Below, piece after piece: positions 19,001 to 28,491 of a DNA stretch of 64,000 nt. The notes under the pieces were generated by a model. It saw only the letters and a program-made list of their open reading frames with translations, made no database searches and had not been told where the DNA came from. Made by a program: the position numbers and the translations under genes. This DNA is from CAVTRI01 sp963737075. GTDB lineage: Bacteria > Actinomycetota > Acidimicrobiia > Acidimicrobiales > Palsa-688. Where the stretch lies: positions 62,001 through 126,000 of the forward strand of contig CAVTRI010000004.1 of the NCBI GenBank assembly GCA_963737075.1, given 5' to 3'. Numbering within the stretch: position 1 is the stretch's first letter; every line of letters begins with the position of its first letter.

Positions 19001-19795
19001 ATGCCGGCCAGGTTTCAAGGAGCTATCTTCGACGTCGACGGCGTGCTCGTCGACTCACCCCACCAGAAGGCATGGCGCGAGTCGCTCCGTCAGCTGATGG
19101 AGACCGACTGGAGCGACATTCGCGACCACACCACCTGGACGCCGAAGGCGTTCACGCCCCGGGTCTACGAGGAACAGATGTCCGGCAAGCCCCGCATGGA
19201 CGGCGCCCGCTCGGCGCTGGAGTACTTCCATGTGCCTGATGACGACGACCATCGGCTGGCCCAGTACGCGGAGCGCAAGCAGGCCATGCTGGTCAAGCTG
19301 ATCGAGGCCGGCGACTTCACCGCCTACCCCGATGCCCTGCGGTTCATCATCGCCGTCAAGGACGCCGGGATCCGTGTCGCTGCCGCCTCCTCCTCCAAGA
19401 ACGCGAAGCTGTTCCTGCAGAAGATCAGGCTCGACAGCTTCGCCCAGGAACAAGGGATCCGCTCGGAGACGGTGCACCCGGGGCTGACGCTGCTCGACTT
19501 CTTCGACGCCGATTTGTCCGGCCGCGACTTCGCGCATGGAAAGCCCCACCCGGACATGTTCCTCGCCGCGGCGCGCGAGCTCCGAGTCGCACCCCAGCAC
19601 TCGATAGTGCTGGAGGACGCCGAGGCCGGCGTGCAGGCCGCCAAGGCCGGCGACATGGCAGCGATCGGCATCGCCCGCGTCGACGACGCCGAGCTCCTGG
19701 CCGCGGCCCACGCCGACATCGTGGTCACGAACCTCGACGACGTCGACCTCGACGCACTAGCAGAAGGGCGTCTGGCCACGAAGGCCGCAACGTGA
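19001..19795 (+). CDS. Beta-phosphoglucomutase-like HAD protein
   Basis: A 264-residue HAD-superfamily protein of the beta-phosphoglucomutase branch, which would turn beta-glucose 1-phosphate made by the GH65 enzyme into glucose 6-phosphate. The nucleophile and acid/base aspartates are in AIFDVDGVLVDSPHQKAWR; motif II serines are in VAAASSSKNAKLFLQKIRL; HGKPHPDMFLAAARELRV and VLEDAEAGVQAAKAGDM supply the lysine and final acidic motif. The start ATG follows GAGGAAGAGG and lies 11 bases after the GH65 stop, so the two are coupled. The function is inferred from family and context. Confidence 0.85.
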   Translation: MPARFQGAIFDVDGVLVDSPHQKAWRESLRQLMETDWSDIRDHTTWTPKAFTPRVYEEQMSGKPRMDGARSALEYFHVPDDDDHRLAQYAERKQAMLVKLIEAGDFTAYPDALRFIIAVKDAGIRVAAASSSKNAKLFLQKIRLDSFAQEQGIRSETVHPGLTLLDFFDADLSGRDFAHGKPHPDMFLAAARELRVAPQHSIVLEDAEAGVQAAKAGDMAAIGIARVDDAELLAAAHADIVVTNLDDVDLDALAEGRLATKAAT

Positions 19796-20041
19796 CGCGG
19801 TACCGATGTGACGTCCCGGTCCGTGGACGACATTTGTACCAGGAACTCAAGGCTTCGAATGCTCGGGTGGCTGAGCGCCGTCAGGGGAGGGCTATTCGAG
19901 CGCGCGCTCGGCGGTCGGCCCACGCCTGAGCCCCGACCGTCTTGGGGGGCCCAGGGCGTCGGCGGCCTGCGCGATGTCGTCGTGCTCGGACGCCCGGGCC
20001 GCTCCAGGTCGCCGCGCACCTGGTGTTCAGCGGCGTGATCA

Positions 20042-20992
20042 TTAGCCGGCGCGGAGGACTTCGGCGACGGCCTTCACGGCCTGCCGCTGCTCCTCCGTGA
20101 TGTGATCGGGAACGGTCAGGCGGATCCCGACGAGGAGGTCGCCCGTTTCGTTGTCGGTACGTACCCCGCGGCCGCGGACCCTGAGGGTGCGCCCGTGCGG
20201 GGTACCGGCCGGCACCCGCACCCGGACGGGCGACCCGCCGAGGGTCGGTACGTCGATCTCCGTGCCGAGGACGGCCTCGGGCCAGCTGATCGGCGCCTCG
20301 ACCGTCAGGTCGAGGCCGCTGCGTCCGAAGATGTGGTGGGCGGCCACCCGCACGACGGCGTACAGATCCCCGGGCAGCCCGCCGTTGACTCCTGGGCCAC
20401 CCTTGCCCGGTAGGCGGATCCTTTGGCCGTCGTGCACGCCGGGGGGCACGCGCACCTTGAAGGTGTGTGAACCGTCCGGTCCGTTGAGGGTCACCTCGGT
20501 CGTCAGTCCGCGGACAGCGTCCTTGAAGCCCAGGTCGAGGACCGCCTCGAGATCATGGCCCCGCGACGGCGTCACAGGCCGGCGGGCCGCCCGGCCCATG
20601 ACGTTGCTCAGGAGGTCGTCGAGGCTGCCGGGGTCGAAGGTCGTCCACGTAGAGCCGTCGAAGGTCGTCCACGCCTGCCCGTCATCGCCGGCGACATCAC
20701 CGCGCTCGAACCAGGTCCACGTCCTCCCGTCACGATCCGACAGGTCGGCTCCGGCTACGGCGCGCCGAAACTCGTCGTACTCGGCGCGCTTGGTTGCGTC
20801 GCCGAGGACGTCATAGGCGGCCGTCACGTCCTTGAAGCGCTCCACGGCATCGGGATCGTCCGGGTGGGTGTCAGGATGCAGTTCCCGGGCCAGCTTGCGG
20901 TAGGCGCGGCTAATTGTCCTGCTGTCTGCGTCCTCCGCGACGCCCAGCACTGCATAGAGATCCCTCTCCAGCCAATCGGCCTGTATGGCCAC
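20042..20992 (-). CDS. DnaJ/CbpA-like cochaperone
   Basis: An Hsp40-type cochaperone of about 316 residues. An N-terminal J domain (DLYAVLGVAEDADSRTISRA) has the HPD loop in LARELHPDTHP, which stimulates DnaK ATPase. A linker rich in TWTTFDG repeats follows, then the two-lobe C-terminal substrate domain (RGHDLEAVLDLGF, RVPPGVHDGQRIRLPGKGG, RVRVPAGTPHGRTLRVRGRG). The zinc-finger cysteines of classic DnaJ are absent, so it is CbpA-like. I choose the GTG at 20992, 8 bases after GGAGGAGG; an ATG at 21016 overlaps that ribosome binding site and is less likely. Confidence 0.9.
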   Translation of the reverse strand: MAIQADWLERDLYAVLGVAEDADSRTISRAYRKLARELHPDTHPDDPDAVERFKDVTAAYDVLGDATKRAEYDEFRRAVAGADLSDRDGRTWTWFERGDVAGDDGQAWTTFDGSTWTTFDPGSLDDLLSNVMGRAARRPVTPSRGHDLEAVLDLGFKDAVRGLTTEVTLNGPDGSHTFKVRVPPGVHDGQRIRLPGKGGPGVNGGLPGDLYAVVRVAAHHIFGRSGLDLTVEAPISWPEAVLGTEIDVPTLGGSPVRVRVPAGTPHGRTLRVRGRGVRTDNETGDLLVGIRLTVPDHITEEQRQAVKAVAEVLRAG

Positions 20993-21293
20993 GCGTGCAA
21001 CCTCCTCCAATTTCAAAACCTGAGTCTGTTGTTGTCAACTTCTGAGAGGCGCCTAGAATTCCCGATTAGGTGGTCAGGTGAAGGGCAGTGCGTGCACCTC
21101 CGGCACCTCGTCGCGCGGGCTGTGATCGCGGGCGAGCACCGGTTGGCTGGTCACACCCGAGCCTCGCTACCAGACCTCCAGCCCGGAGTGGACCAGCGCC
21201 CGGATTACTAGCGCCGCGCTTCCAGCCCGGAGGCTTCGTTCGTCATCGAGGATAACGATGAGCTTCGCCTGCTCTGTCCCAGGACCCATCTCC

Positions 21294-21518
21294 TCAAGCC
21301 TGCCGGCCGGGGTCGTTAGCATTGTGGAGTTTTGGCGCCGCGATCCGTTCGTACTCGTGGATGAGGCCGCCGAGCACGTCGTGACGAACGATGTGACCGG
21401 TGCTCCTGCCAGGCGACGAGTGATCGACCCGGCCGGAAACACCGAGCCGAAGTCCGCGGTGGGGCCTGTGCTGGTTGTAGTGCCGCACGTGCTGAGCGAG
21501 GATCCGCTCGAGCAGGAC
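21294..21518 (-). pseudogene. IS481/IS3-type transposase, C-terminal remnant
   Basis: The translation VRHYNQHRPHRGLRLGVSG followed by HDVLGGLIHEYERIAA is the end of an rve-type integrase core as found in IS481 and IS3-like transposases. The catalytic acidic residues lie upstream in such proteins and are absent here. The remnant abuts the dehydrogenase gene's stop (21521), so the insertion or a later deletion ended just there. Confidence 0.6.
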
Positions 21519-21520
21519 AA

Positions 21521-22408
21521 TCAGCGTTCAGCGCGGCTCGGAAGCTTCAGCTCATACACGGCGGCGAGATCGTCATCGGCGTGGCTGTTCTCGACGTCGC
21601 CGATCCGCTCGAGGACGGCGTCGAGCAGGGGCAGCTCGACGCCCGAGTTGCTCGCAACCTCCCTGACGAGCTTGAGATCTTTGAGCGCGAGCCGCACGGG
21701 AAAGCCAGCCGGGTACTGGTGGCGTTGCATCTCGCCGAGCTTCTCGACACCGTAGGAGGAGCCCAGCGGTCCGCCATCGAGCAGGGTGACAAACTGTTGC
21801 TCCTCAAGCCCCATCAATTTGCACAGGTGCATCGTCTCGGCGAGTGCAGCCACCATCGCGATCATCCAATGGTTGGCCGCCAACTTCAGGCGCGAGCCCA
21901 TACCAGCCTCCCCCACCCACTGGACCCTCGAGCCGAGTGCAGCGAACACCGGCTCGATCTGCCCGCGAGCCGAGTGTGGCCCCGAGGCGAGGATCGTCAG
22001 TTGGCCTTCCTCCGCTGGATGGGTGCTTCCCGAGACCGGCGCATCGAAAACGGTCACACCATGAGCGGTGGCGACTTTCACGAGTCGATCTGCCTCGGCC
22101 GCCCCGACGCTGCTCATCTGCAGCCAAATCGTCTCCTCAGGCCACTCATCGAGCAACGGCTCGACGACTGCGAGGACCACCTCGGCCGTCGGCAGCATCG
22201 TGATCACCGCCTGGGCGCCCCCCACCACCTCACCCGCCGTGCCGGCAACCGCGGCGCCGCGTTCGGCGAGGGGCTGCACGTGATCGCGTTCACGGTCCCA
22301 AGCGATCACCGCCACACCCTCGTTCAAAAGGCGATGAGCCATCGCCGTTCCCATCAGGCCGGTCCCAAGCAATCCGACCCGACTATCGGTTGCACCGCTC
22401 ATCTCCAT
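21521..22408 (-). CDS. NAD(P)-dependent beta-hydroxyacid dehydrogenase (HIBADH family)
   Basis: A 295-residue oxidoreductase of the 3-hydroxyisobutyrate dehydrogenase family, which includes tartronate semialdehyde reductase and related sugar-acid enzymes. The Rossmann motif is VGLLGTGLMGTAMAHRLL; the substrate loop is FDAPVSGSTHPAEEG; the catalytic lysine is in GSRLKLAANHW. It lacks the substrate segment of short 6-phosphogluconate dehydrogenases. It sits at the edge of the sugar-acid region, on the strand opposite to uxaC, so a role in uronate or glycerate metabolism is plausible but not shown. Confidence 0.85.
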   Translation of the reverse strand: MEMSGATDSRVGLLGTGLMGTAMAHRLLNEGVAVIAWDRERDHVQPLAERGAAVAGTAGEVVGGAQAVITMLPTAEVVLAVVEPLLDEWPEETIWLQMSSVGAAEADRLVKVATAHGVTVFDAPVSGSTHPAEEGQLTILASGPHSARGQIEPVFAALGSRVQWVGEAGMGSRLKLAANHWMIAMVAALAETMHLCKLMGLEEQQFVTLLDGGPLGSSYGVEKLGEMQRHQYPAGFPVRLALKDLKLVREVASNSGVELPLLDAVLERIGDVENSHADDDLAAVYELKLPSRAER

Positions 22409-22720
22409 CTCCTCGTTCTCCGGCCACCGGCGCCGGATGGGGTCGCGTCATCATGCACAGCATGCAACTGGCCGACCAGGCGCGCTCAATCACTGCGCCC
22501 GTTGACCGCCGAGCTGCTGGCCATCGTCGCATAACGAGGGTTGCCGCGGCGCCAAGTCCGGCCTGTCACCGATCGCGCACGCCCACAGCCGTCGAAACGA
22601 CAGGATTGGTGGTGCCGCGTGGCCGACACAGGTGTCGACCGAACGTGCGTGAGCCCTGGCGGCACCTCGAGCCGGGGACACGCACGGGCCCATACCGAAT
22701 GGTCCGCAATGCGCAGTTGT
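22409..22720. other. No recognisable gene
   Basis: An intergenic stretch between two minus-strand genes. No frame resembles a known protein, and no clear terminator hairpin was found. Confidence 0.4.
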
Positions 22721-23992
22721 TTAGCGGAGTCGGTAGAGGTCCTCGCCGGCGTCCGGCACCACCAGCGTGTCCGGGTCGGCGGCCCAGACCGTGGGGTCGA
22801 TGGTGGCCGGGTCGAGGTAGTCGAGGTTGATGGAGCGGGTCACGCCCTCGGCGATGCCGGTGGCCAGCGTCACCGTGACCCGATCGCGCTCGCCGTGGAC
22901 CTCGTCGAAGGTGCCGGCGCCGCGCAGGTGGGTGCAGTGGGCGAGGTCTCCCCAGTGGTAGTCCTTGAACCGGTCCCATTGCTTGACGAAGTAGTCGCGG
23001 CAGTGGTAGCCGATCTTGGCGATGTCTGGATGGGTGCTTGAGACCTCGTGGATGTGGGGGGCGTAGAGCACCACCTGGCCGCCATCGGCGACGATCGGCT
23101 CCACCTTGTAAAAGCCCTTGGCCCCGGTCCACATGTCGTCGTACTTGGCCGGGACGAGCGACAGCACCCGGCGCACCGGGGCATTGAGGTAGCGAATGTG
23201 CGACTCGGCCGAGACGGCCGCCGCGGCATCCCACGCCGCTGCCGGGTCGCCGAAGGCCATCGAGTGCAGGTCCTCGGTTCGAGACTTCGTGACCACGCAG
23301 AACGCGACCCGCTGTCCGGGGACCATCGACGCCGCCTCGTTGATCATGGCGCGCACCGGGGTGATCCCCTGGGTGCCGATGATCTTGGCGCTGGTGATCA
23401 GCGCGCCTAGCCAGTGCGACAGGTCGATGAGCTCTCGGCCGGAGACGCCGGGGAAGAGGTACTTGTTGCCGCCTGAGAAGCCGACGACCTCGTGGGGGAA
23501 GACGGGACTGACGATCAGTGTGACGTCGTGCTCGACGACGGCGCGGTTGACCCGCACGGGGGCGGTGTGATCGAGCATCCCGTTGGACAGCTCGGCGATC
23601 CGTTCGGCGGTGATGGTGCCCACGTCCGCGAACACCGACGGATCCCACCAGGCGTGGTTGAGCACCGTCATCGAGGGATAGGTCTTGGCCGATCCGCCGG
23701 CCTTATAGCCAAGGTGGGCGGCGAGCTCGGTCTCGGTCATCGCGGCGTGCGTCCCCAAGGCGACCAGCGCCGTCAGCCGGCTGACCCGCCCGTCCAAAGC
23801 GCCGTAAACGGCGGACAGCAGCAGCGGCAGGGGAAGGCTACGCGTGCCGTCCGGTACGAGCACGCATACGCTGCTCCCGTCGAGGTCCGTGGCATCCAGT
23901 TGGTCGCGTACGAACCCCCGAATCTGGTCCTCGGTCAGCACCTGGTGGGGGCCGCCGATGCGGGGCACCGTGGTCGCGGCGGTTTGGGTCAT
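22721..23992 (-). CDS. LarA-family (lactate racemase domain) protein
   Basis: A 423-residue homologue of LarA, the racemase/epimerase family that uses the nickel-pincer nucleotide cofactor. DGTRSLPLPLLL, LVALGTHAAMTETELAAHLG and the strongly conserved HEVVGFSGGNKYLFPGVSG are visible. The cofactor is made by LarB, LarC and LarE; none is intact in the window, but a larE remnant lies at 32450-32830. It is divergent from uxaC across 75 bases, so it likely shares regulation with uronate degradation and may racemise a hydroxy acid from that route. ATG 23992 is chosen; a start at 24019 is also possible. Confidence 0.8.
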   Translation of the reverse strand: MTQTAATTVPRIGGPHQVLTEDQIRGFVRDQLDATDLDGSSVCVLVPDGTRSLPLPLLLSAVYGALDGRVSRLTALVALGTHAAMTETELAAHLGYKAGGSAKTYPSMTVLNHAWWDPSVFADVGTITAERIAELSNGMLDHTAPVRVNRAVVEHDVTLIVSPVFPHEVVGFSGGNKYLFPGVSGRELIDLSHWLGALITSAKIIGTQGITPVRAMINEAASMVPGQRVAFCVVTKSRTEDLHSMAFGDPAAAWDAAAAVSAESHIRYLNAPVRRVLSLVPAKYDDMWTGAKGFYKVEPIVADGGQVVLYAPHIHEVSSTHPDIAKIGYHCRDYFVKQWDRFKDYHWGDLAHCTHLRGAGTFDEVHGERDRVTVTLATGIAEGVTRSINLDYLDPATIDPTVWAADPDTLVVPDAGEDLYRLR

Positions 23993-24054
23993 ATCAACAA
24001 ACCAGTGCCTTCGGAACACCTGGACGCAAGGGTTGCTTCATCGTCCGCAGACGT

Positions 24055-24067
24055 CCACTATAGGTGG
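24055..24067. promoter_or_regulatory. Palindrome in the larA-like/uxaC divergent region
   Basis: CCACTATAGGTGG has arms CCAC and GTGG around TATAG and touches the uxaC start codon. It could be an operator, or the TATAGG could be a -10 element for a nearly leaderless mRNA. Seen by eye only. Confidence 0.25.
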
Positions 24068-25489
24068 ATGGCCGTCGGCCAACCAGCGCTGAGCCTCGAT
24101 CCGGACCGGCTGCTGCCCGCCGAGCCCGGAGAGCGGAAAGTGGCGCAGCGTCTGTACGAGGCCGTGCGTGAGCTGCCGGTGATCTCCCCGCATGGACATG
24201 TGGATCCTCGGCTGCTGCTCGAAGACAAACCGTTCCCGGATCCGGCGACGCTGTTCGTAACGCCCGATCATTACGTGACCCGCCTTCTGCACGCCGACGG
24301 CGTGGCGCTGGATGCCCTCGGCGTCGGGCAGGGAGCGTTGTCCGAGGAGGCATCCCGGCGGGTGTGGCGACTGCTGTGCGAGCGCTGGCATCTCTTTCGC
24401 GGCACACCGGTCCGCTTCTGGCTGGAGATCGAGCTTGCCGACATCTTCGGCGTCGCCGTTCGCCCATCGGCGCACACCGCAGACGCGATCTACGACCACG
24501 TGGCCGAACGCCTCGCCCAGGCCCCGTACCGGCCGCGGGCGCTCTATGAGCGGTTCCGCATCAGCGTCCTCGCCACCACCGATGACCCCTGCTCGGACCT
24601 GGCGACGCACGCCGCGCTCACCGCGGATCCCACGTGGTCGGGAAAGGTCATTCCCGCGTTCCGGCCCGACCGCTATCTCGAGCCCGCCCGGCCAGACTGG
24701 TCCGAGGCCGTCGCTCGGTTGGGCGCCGCGGCAGACATCGACACCGGCGACTACGGCGGATACATCCGCGCGCTCGAGCAACGGCGAGCACATTTCATAG
24801 CGCACGGCGCAAAATCGGCCGATCACAGCCATGACGACGTGCGGACCGATCCACTGGAGCCCTCAGAGGCGGCGCGGATCTACCGTACGGCGCTAGCCGG
24901 GGACGCAACCGGCCCGGAGGCAGTCGCCTTCCGGCGCCACATGCTGCTGGAAATGGCGCGGATGTCCTGCGAGGACGGGCTGGTGATGACGCTGCATCCC
25001 GGCGTCCGCCGCAACCACCACCGACCGACGTTCGAGCGGTTCGGGCCCGACACCGGCGGCGACATTCCGATCCGGATCGAATTCACCGACGCGCTGCGGC
25101 CTCTGCTCGAGCGGTTCGGGACGCACCCGGGTTTTCACCTGGTCGTGTTCACCGTGGACGAGACGGTGTTCTCGCGCGAGCTCGCGCCCCTGGCGGGGTT
25201 CTACCCCTCGGTATACGTCGGCGTGCCGTGGTGGTTCCTCGACGCCCCCGACGCCATCCGCCGCTTCCGCGCTGCGGTGACTGAGACGGCCGGCTTCTCG
25301 CGTACCTCCGGTTTCGTCGACGACACACGCGCGTTCTGCTCTATCCCCGCCCGTCACGACACGTCCCGCCGCGTCGACGCCGGCTTCCTGGCTCGACTGG
25401 TGGCCGAGCACCGTCTGGACGAAGACGAGGCGCTGGAGACGGCCATCGACCTCGTCACCGGCCGCCCGGCGGTGGTGTTCAAGCTATGA
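24068..25489 (+). CDS. uxaC: Glucuronate isomerase
   Basis: A 473-residue uronate isomerase, converting D-glucuronate to D-fructuronate (and galacturonate to tagaturonate) in the cytoplasm. Family landmarks are the metal-site HGHVDP in ELPVISPHGHVDPRLLLEDK, WHLFRGTPVRFWLEIELADIF, ATTDDPCSDL with the lid, AFRPDRYLEP, LHPGVRRNHH and the C-terminal GFVDDTRAFCSIPARHDTSR. Length is normal. Its stop overlaps the next start (ATGA, 25486-25489), so it is coupled to the uxuB-like gene. The ATG is chosen because the frame upstream has no family similarity. Confidence 0.95.
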   Translation: MAVGQPALSLDPDRLLPAEPGERKVAQRLYEAVRELPVISPHGHVDPRLLLEDKPFPDPATLFVTPDHYVTRLLHADGVALDALGVGQGALSEEASRRVWRLLCERWHLFRGTPVRFWLEIELADIFGVAVRPSAHTADAIYDHVAERLAQAPYRPRALYERFRISVLATTDDPCSDLATHAALTADPTWSGKVIPAFRPDRYLEPARPDWSEAVARLGAAADIDTGDYGGYIRALEQRRAHFIAHGAKSADHSHDDVRTDPLEPSEAARIYRTALAGDATGPEAVAFRRHMLLEMARMSCEDGLVMTLHPGVRRNHHRPTFERFGPDTGGDIPIRIEFTDALRPLLERFGTHPGFHLVVFTVDETVFSRELAPLAGFYPSVYVGVPWWFLDAPDAIRRFRAAVTETAGFSRTSGFVDDTRAFCSIPARHDTSRRVDAGFLARLVAEHRLDEDEALETAIDLVTGRPAVVFKL

Positions 25490-26868
25490 GCGCCGGGGAA
25501 CTCTCCCGCTCCGCGGGACAGGGTCGCGCGGCCGCCCCGGTGCGGCTCGTGCACCTGGGGCTGGGCAATTTTTTCCGCGCCCATCAGTGCTGGTACACCG
25601 AGCACGCCCCCGATGCCGCCGAGTGGGGGATCGCGGGATTCCTCGGGCGCGGCGACAGCCCCCTCGTGGAGCAGCTGAACACCCAAGAGGGCCTCTACAC
25701 GCTGGTGTCGCGAGGCGGCGACAGAGACCGTTTCGAAGTAATCGGCAGCCTCTCGCGGGCGCACGTGGCGGCCGATCACGGCGCCTGGCTTGACTATTTC
25801 AAGAAGCCCGAGTTGTGCGCGGTGACGGTCACCGTGACTGAGGCCGGATATCTGCGGGGCGCCGACGGGGGGCTCGACGTAAGTCGCTCTGAGGTCCAGG
25901 CCGATCTCAAGGCGCTGCGTGGGGATCTCACGGCGCTCGTGCGTACCGCCCCCGCTCGCCTATTAGCCGGGATCGCGGCACGAAGGCAGGCCAGCGGGGG
26001 GCCACTCGCACTCGTGCCTTGTGACAACACACCGGGCAACGGCGCGCTGGCGGAGCGGGTCGTCCAGGACCTGGCCGAGCTCCTCGACCCCGATCTGGCT
26101 ACCTGGCTGAAGGGCTCAGTGGCCGTCGTCACCACGATGGTGGACCGGATCACCCCCCGGACCACGCCGGAGGACATTCGCACGGTGGCCGATTCGACGG
26201 GGCTCGACGACCGGTGCCCGGTGGTCAGTGAACCGTTCCACGAATGGGTGCTCAGCGGCAGATTCCCCGCCGGGCGTCCCCAGTGGGAGAAGGCAGGCGC
26301 CACGTTCACCGACGACATCACCCCGTACGAGCATCGCAAGCTGTGGCTGCTCAACGGCGCCCACTCTCTGCTTGCCTACGCCGGATCGATTAGGGGGCAC
26401 ACGAAGGTGGACGAGGCGATAGCCGACGACACCTGTCGGGGCTGGGTGCTGGATTGGTGGGCGGTGGCCGCTCCCCACCTCGACCAGCCCGCCGGCGAGC
26501 TCAACAGGTACCAGGCCGCACTGCTGGAGCGCTTCGCTAACAGTCGCATGCACGATCGGCTGGACCGAATCGCCGCCGACGGCTCCCAGAAGTTGCAGAT
26601 CCGGATTCTTCCCGTCCTGCGCGCCGAGCGAGCGGCAGGAAGAGCGCCGCCGGCTGCGACGCGCGTGTTGGCCGCCTGGGTGTGTCATTTGCGCGGGCTC
26701 GGGCCGCCGGTCAGCGACGCCCGTGCCGACGAGTTCGTCCCCCTCGCCGCGGGTCCGCTTTCCGAGGCGGTGCCACGGGTGCTCGACAAGCTGGATCCGG
26801 AACTCGGGGCCGACGCCGACGTGGTGGCGCTCGTCGTCGAGCAGACCAGCCAGCTGGCCAAACGATGA
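25486..26868 (+). CDS. uxuB: Mannitol dehydrogenase family protein (fructuronate reductase-like)
   Basis: A 460-residue polyol/sugar-acid dehydrogenase, predicted to reduce D-fructuronate to D-mannonate with NAD(P)H. The cofactor region begins VRLVHLGLGNFFRAHQCWYT; LVPCDNTPGNGALAERVVQDL and VVTTMVDRITPRTTPED follow, and the catalytic lysine/histidine motif is ITPYEHRKLWLLNGAHSLLAYAG (K, then N and H). It is coupled by ATGA overlaps to uxaC before it and to the gluconokinase gene after it. UxuA and KDG kinase, the next steps, are not in the window. The exact uronate cannot be decided from sequence. Confidence 0.9.
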   Translation: MSAGELSRSAGQGRAAAPVRLVHLGLGNFFRAHQCWYTEHAPDAAEWGIAGFLGRGDSPLVEQLNTQEGLYTLVSRGGDRDRFEVIGSLSRAHVAADHGAWLDYFKKPELCAVTVTVTEAGYLRGADGGLDVSRSEVQADLKALRGDLTALVRTAPARLLAGIAARRQASGGPLALVPCDNTPGNGALAERVVQDLAELLDPDLATWLKGSVAVVTTMVDRITPRTTPEDIRTVADSTGLDDRCPVVSEPFHEWVLSGRFPAGRPQWEKAGATFTDDITPYEHRKLWLLNGAHSLLAYAGSIRGHTKVDEAIADDTCRGWVLDWWAVAAPHLDQPAGELNRYQAALLERFANSRMHDRLDRIAADGSQKLQIRILPVLRAERAAGRAPPAATRVLAAWVCHLRGLGPPVSDARADEFVPLAAGPLSEAVPRVLDKLDPELGADADVVALVVEQTSQLAKR

Positions 26869-28478
26869 CCCCAAGCCTGTCCGCGCCGGTGATCATCGGG
26901 CTGGACGTGGGCACCACCGCGGTCAAAGCGGTGGCCTTCGAGCCTGGCTCGTCGTGGCGCCGGGACGCGTCCCGCGAGTATCCGCTCCTGCAGCCAGCGC
27001 TCGGTCAGGTGGTGCAGGATCCCGCCAAGATCCTTGCGGCGGCGCAGGGCGCGCTCGCCGAATGCGTCGCCGCCACCAACAACGCTGAGGTCCTGGCGGT
27101 GTCGGTCAGCGCGGCGATGCACGGGCTGATCGCCCTAGACGCCGGCCTGCACCCGCTGACCTCGCTGCTCACCTGGGCTGACGATCGCGCCAGCGAGGAG
27201 GCGCGGTCGCTGCACCGCTCCGGGCAGGCCCCACAACTGCACGCCCTCACCGGCGTGCCGGTCCATCCCATGACCCCGATGACCAAGCTCATGTGGTTCG
27301 CCCGGCACGACCGAAAGACCTGGTTGTCGGCTCGCTGGTGGGTGGGCCTCAAGGACTACATCCTGCTGTGGTTGACCGGCAAGCTCGTCACCGAACTGTC
27401 GTCGGCGTCCGGCACCGGCCTGATCGACATGTCCACCCGCGCCTGGAGCGACACGGCACTCGGGGTGTGCGGCGTGTCCGCCGACCGCCTCCCTCAGATC
27501 CTGGCCACCACCGCCAAGCTGGCGATCGCAGAGGCGACGGCCGGCCAGGTCGGCCTACCGGCCGACACGACAGTCGTGGTCGGGGCCGCCGACGGGCCGC
27601 TCGGTAATCTCGGCACAGGAGCGATCACGAAGGGCGTCGCCGGACTGTCGCTCGGCACGAGCGGCGCGGTTCGCATCGCGGTGGAGCAGCCACGTGTCGA
27701 CGCCGACGGCTCACTGTTCTGCTATGCGCTGACCGACACGGTGTGGGTCATGGGCGGGGCGCTCAGCAACGGCGGCGGCGTCATGCGCTGGGCCGGTCAC
27801 TCGCTGACCCCCGACATCGAGGCCGGCGTCGGCGATACCGGACTCTACCCGGCGCTGCTCGATCTGGCGGCCAGCGTCCCCCCGGGCAGCGAAGGGCTCC
27901 TGATGCTCCCCTACCTGCTGGTCGAGCGCGCCCCGCTGTGGGACCCCGACCTTCGAGGAGCGTATCTCGGCCTGCGCCGCCAGCACACGCGAGCGCACCT
28001 CGTTCGCGCGGCGCTCGAAGGGGTCTGCATGCAGATGCGGATCATCCTCGACCGCCTCGACGCGATCGATGAGGTCAGCTCGGTGCGGGTGACCGGCGGC
28101 GTCTTCCGCTCGGCCTTGTGGCGACAGGTGATGGCGGCCACCCTCGACCGACCGCTATACGTTGTCGGCGAGGCGGACGGAACCGCGCTGGGCGCCGCCG
28201 CCTTGGCGCTGTTGGCCCTGGGCCGAGCTTCGACCCTGACCGACGCCCTGGCAGGGCTGGCCGACAGCGGCCAGGCCGAGCCGATCGACGCCGACCCCGA
28301 GCTAGTAGCCACTTACGAACGGCTGCGGGCCTCGCTCCCCGAGCTGATCCACGGCCTCGAGGATCTCGCCGGTCTACTCTCAGCCCATTCCCACCCTGAC
28401 TCGAGCGCGGCCGAAAAGACCCGACCTCACAGTGCACCGGCCACGGCTGATTTAGCTTGCGAGGGTCGATGCTCGTAG
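26865..28478 (+). CDS. FGGY-family gluconokinase
   Basis: A 537-residue FGGY carbohydrate kinase most like gluconokinase, making 6-phosphogluconate from gluconate with ATP. The phosphate loop is IIGLDVGTTAVKAVAFE; LLTWADDRASEEA with HPMTPMTKLMWF is typical of gluconate-specific members; the second-domain motifs are LSLGTSGAVRIAV and VRVTGGVFRSALWRQVMA. The ATG overlaps the uxuB-like stop (ATGA); the frame continues upstream inside uxuB but that is not used. Gluconate could be delivered by the SMP-30 lactonases nearby. Confidence 0.85.
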   Translation: MTPSLSAPVIIGLDVGTTAVKAVAFEPGSSWRRDASREYPLLQPALGQVVQDPAKILAAAQGALAECVAATNNAEVLAVSVSAAMHGLIALDAGLHPLTSLLTWADDRASEEARSLHRSGQAPQLHALTGVPVHPMTPMTKLMWFARHDRKTWLSARWWVGLKDYILLWLTGKLVTELSSASGTGLIDMSTRAWSDTALGVCGVSADRLPQILATTAKLAIAEATAGQVGLPADTTVVVGAADGPLGNLGTGAITKGVAGLSLGTSGAVRIAVEQPRVDADGSLFCYALTDTVWVMGGALSNGGGVMRWAGHSLTPDIEAGVGDTGLYPALLDLAASVPPGSEGLLMLPYLLVERAPLWDPDLRGAYLGLRRQHTRAHLVRAALEGVCMQMRIILDRLDAIDEVSSVRVTGGVFRSALWRQVMAATLDRPLYVVGEADGTALGAAALALLALGRASTLTDALAGLADSGQAEPIDADPELVATYERLRASLPELIHGLEDLAGLLSAHSHPDSSAAEKTRPHSAPATADLACEGRCS

Positions 28479-28491
28479 CGTCCATCGGCTG

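Noticed and set aside
21521..22408. Short-type 6-phosphogluconate dehydrogenase
   Set aside because: The substrate loop is of the 3-hydroxyisobutyrate dehydrogenase type.
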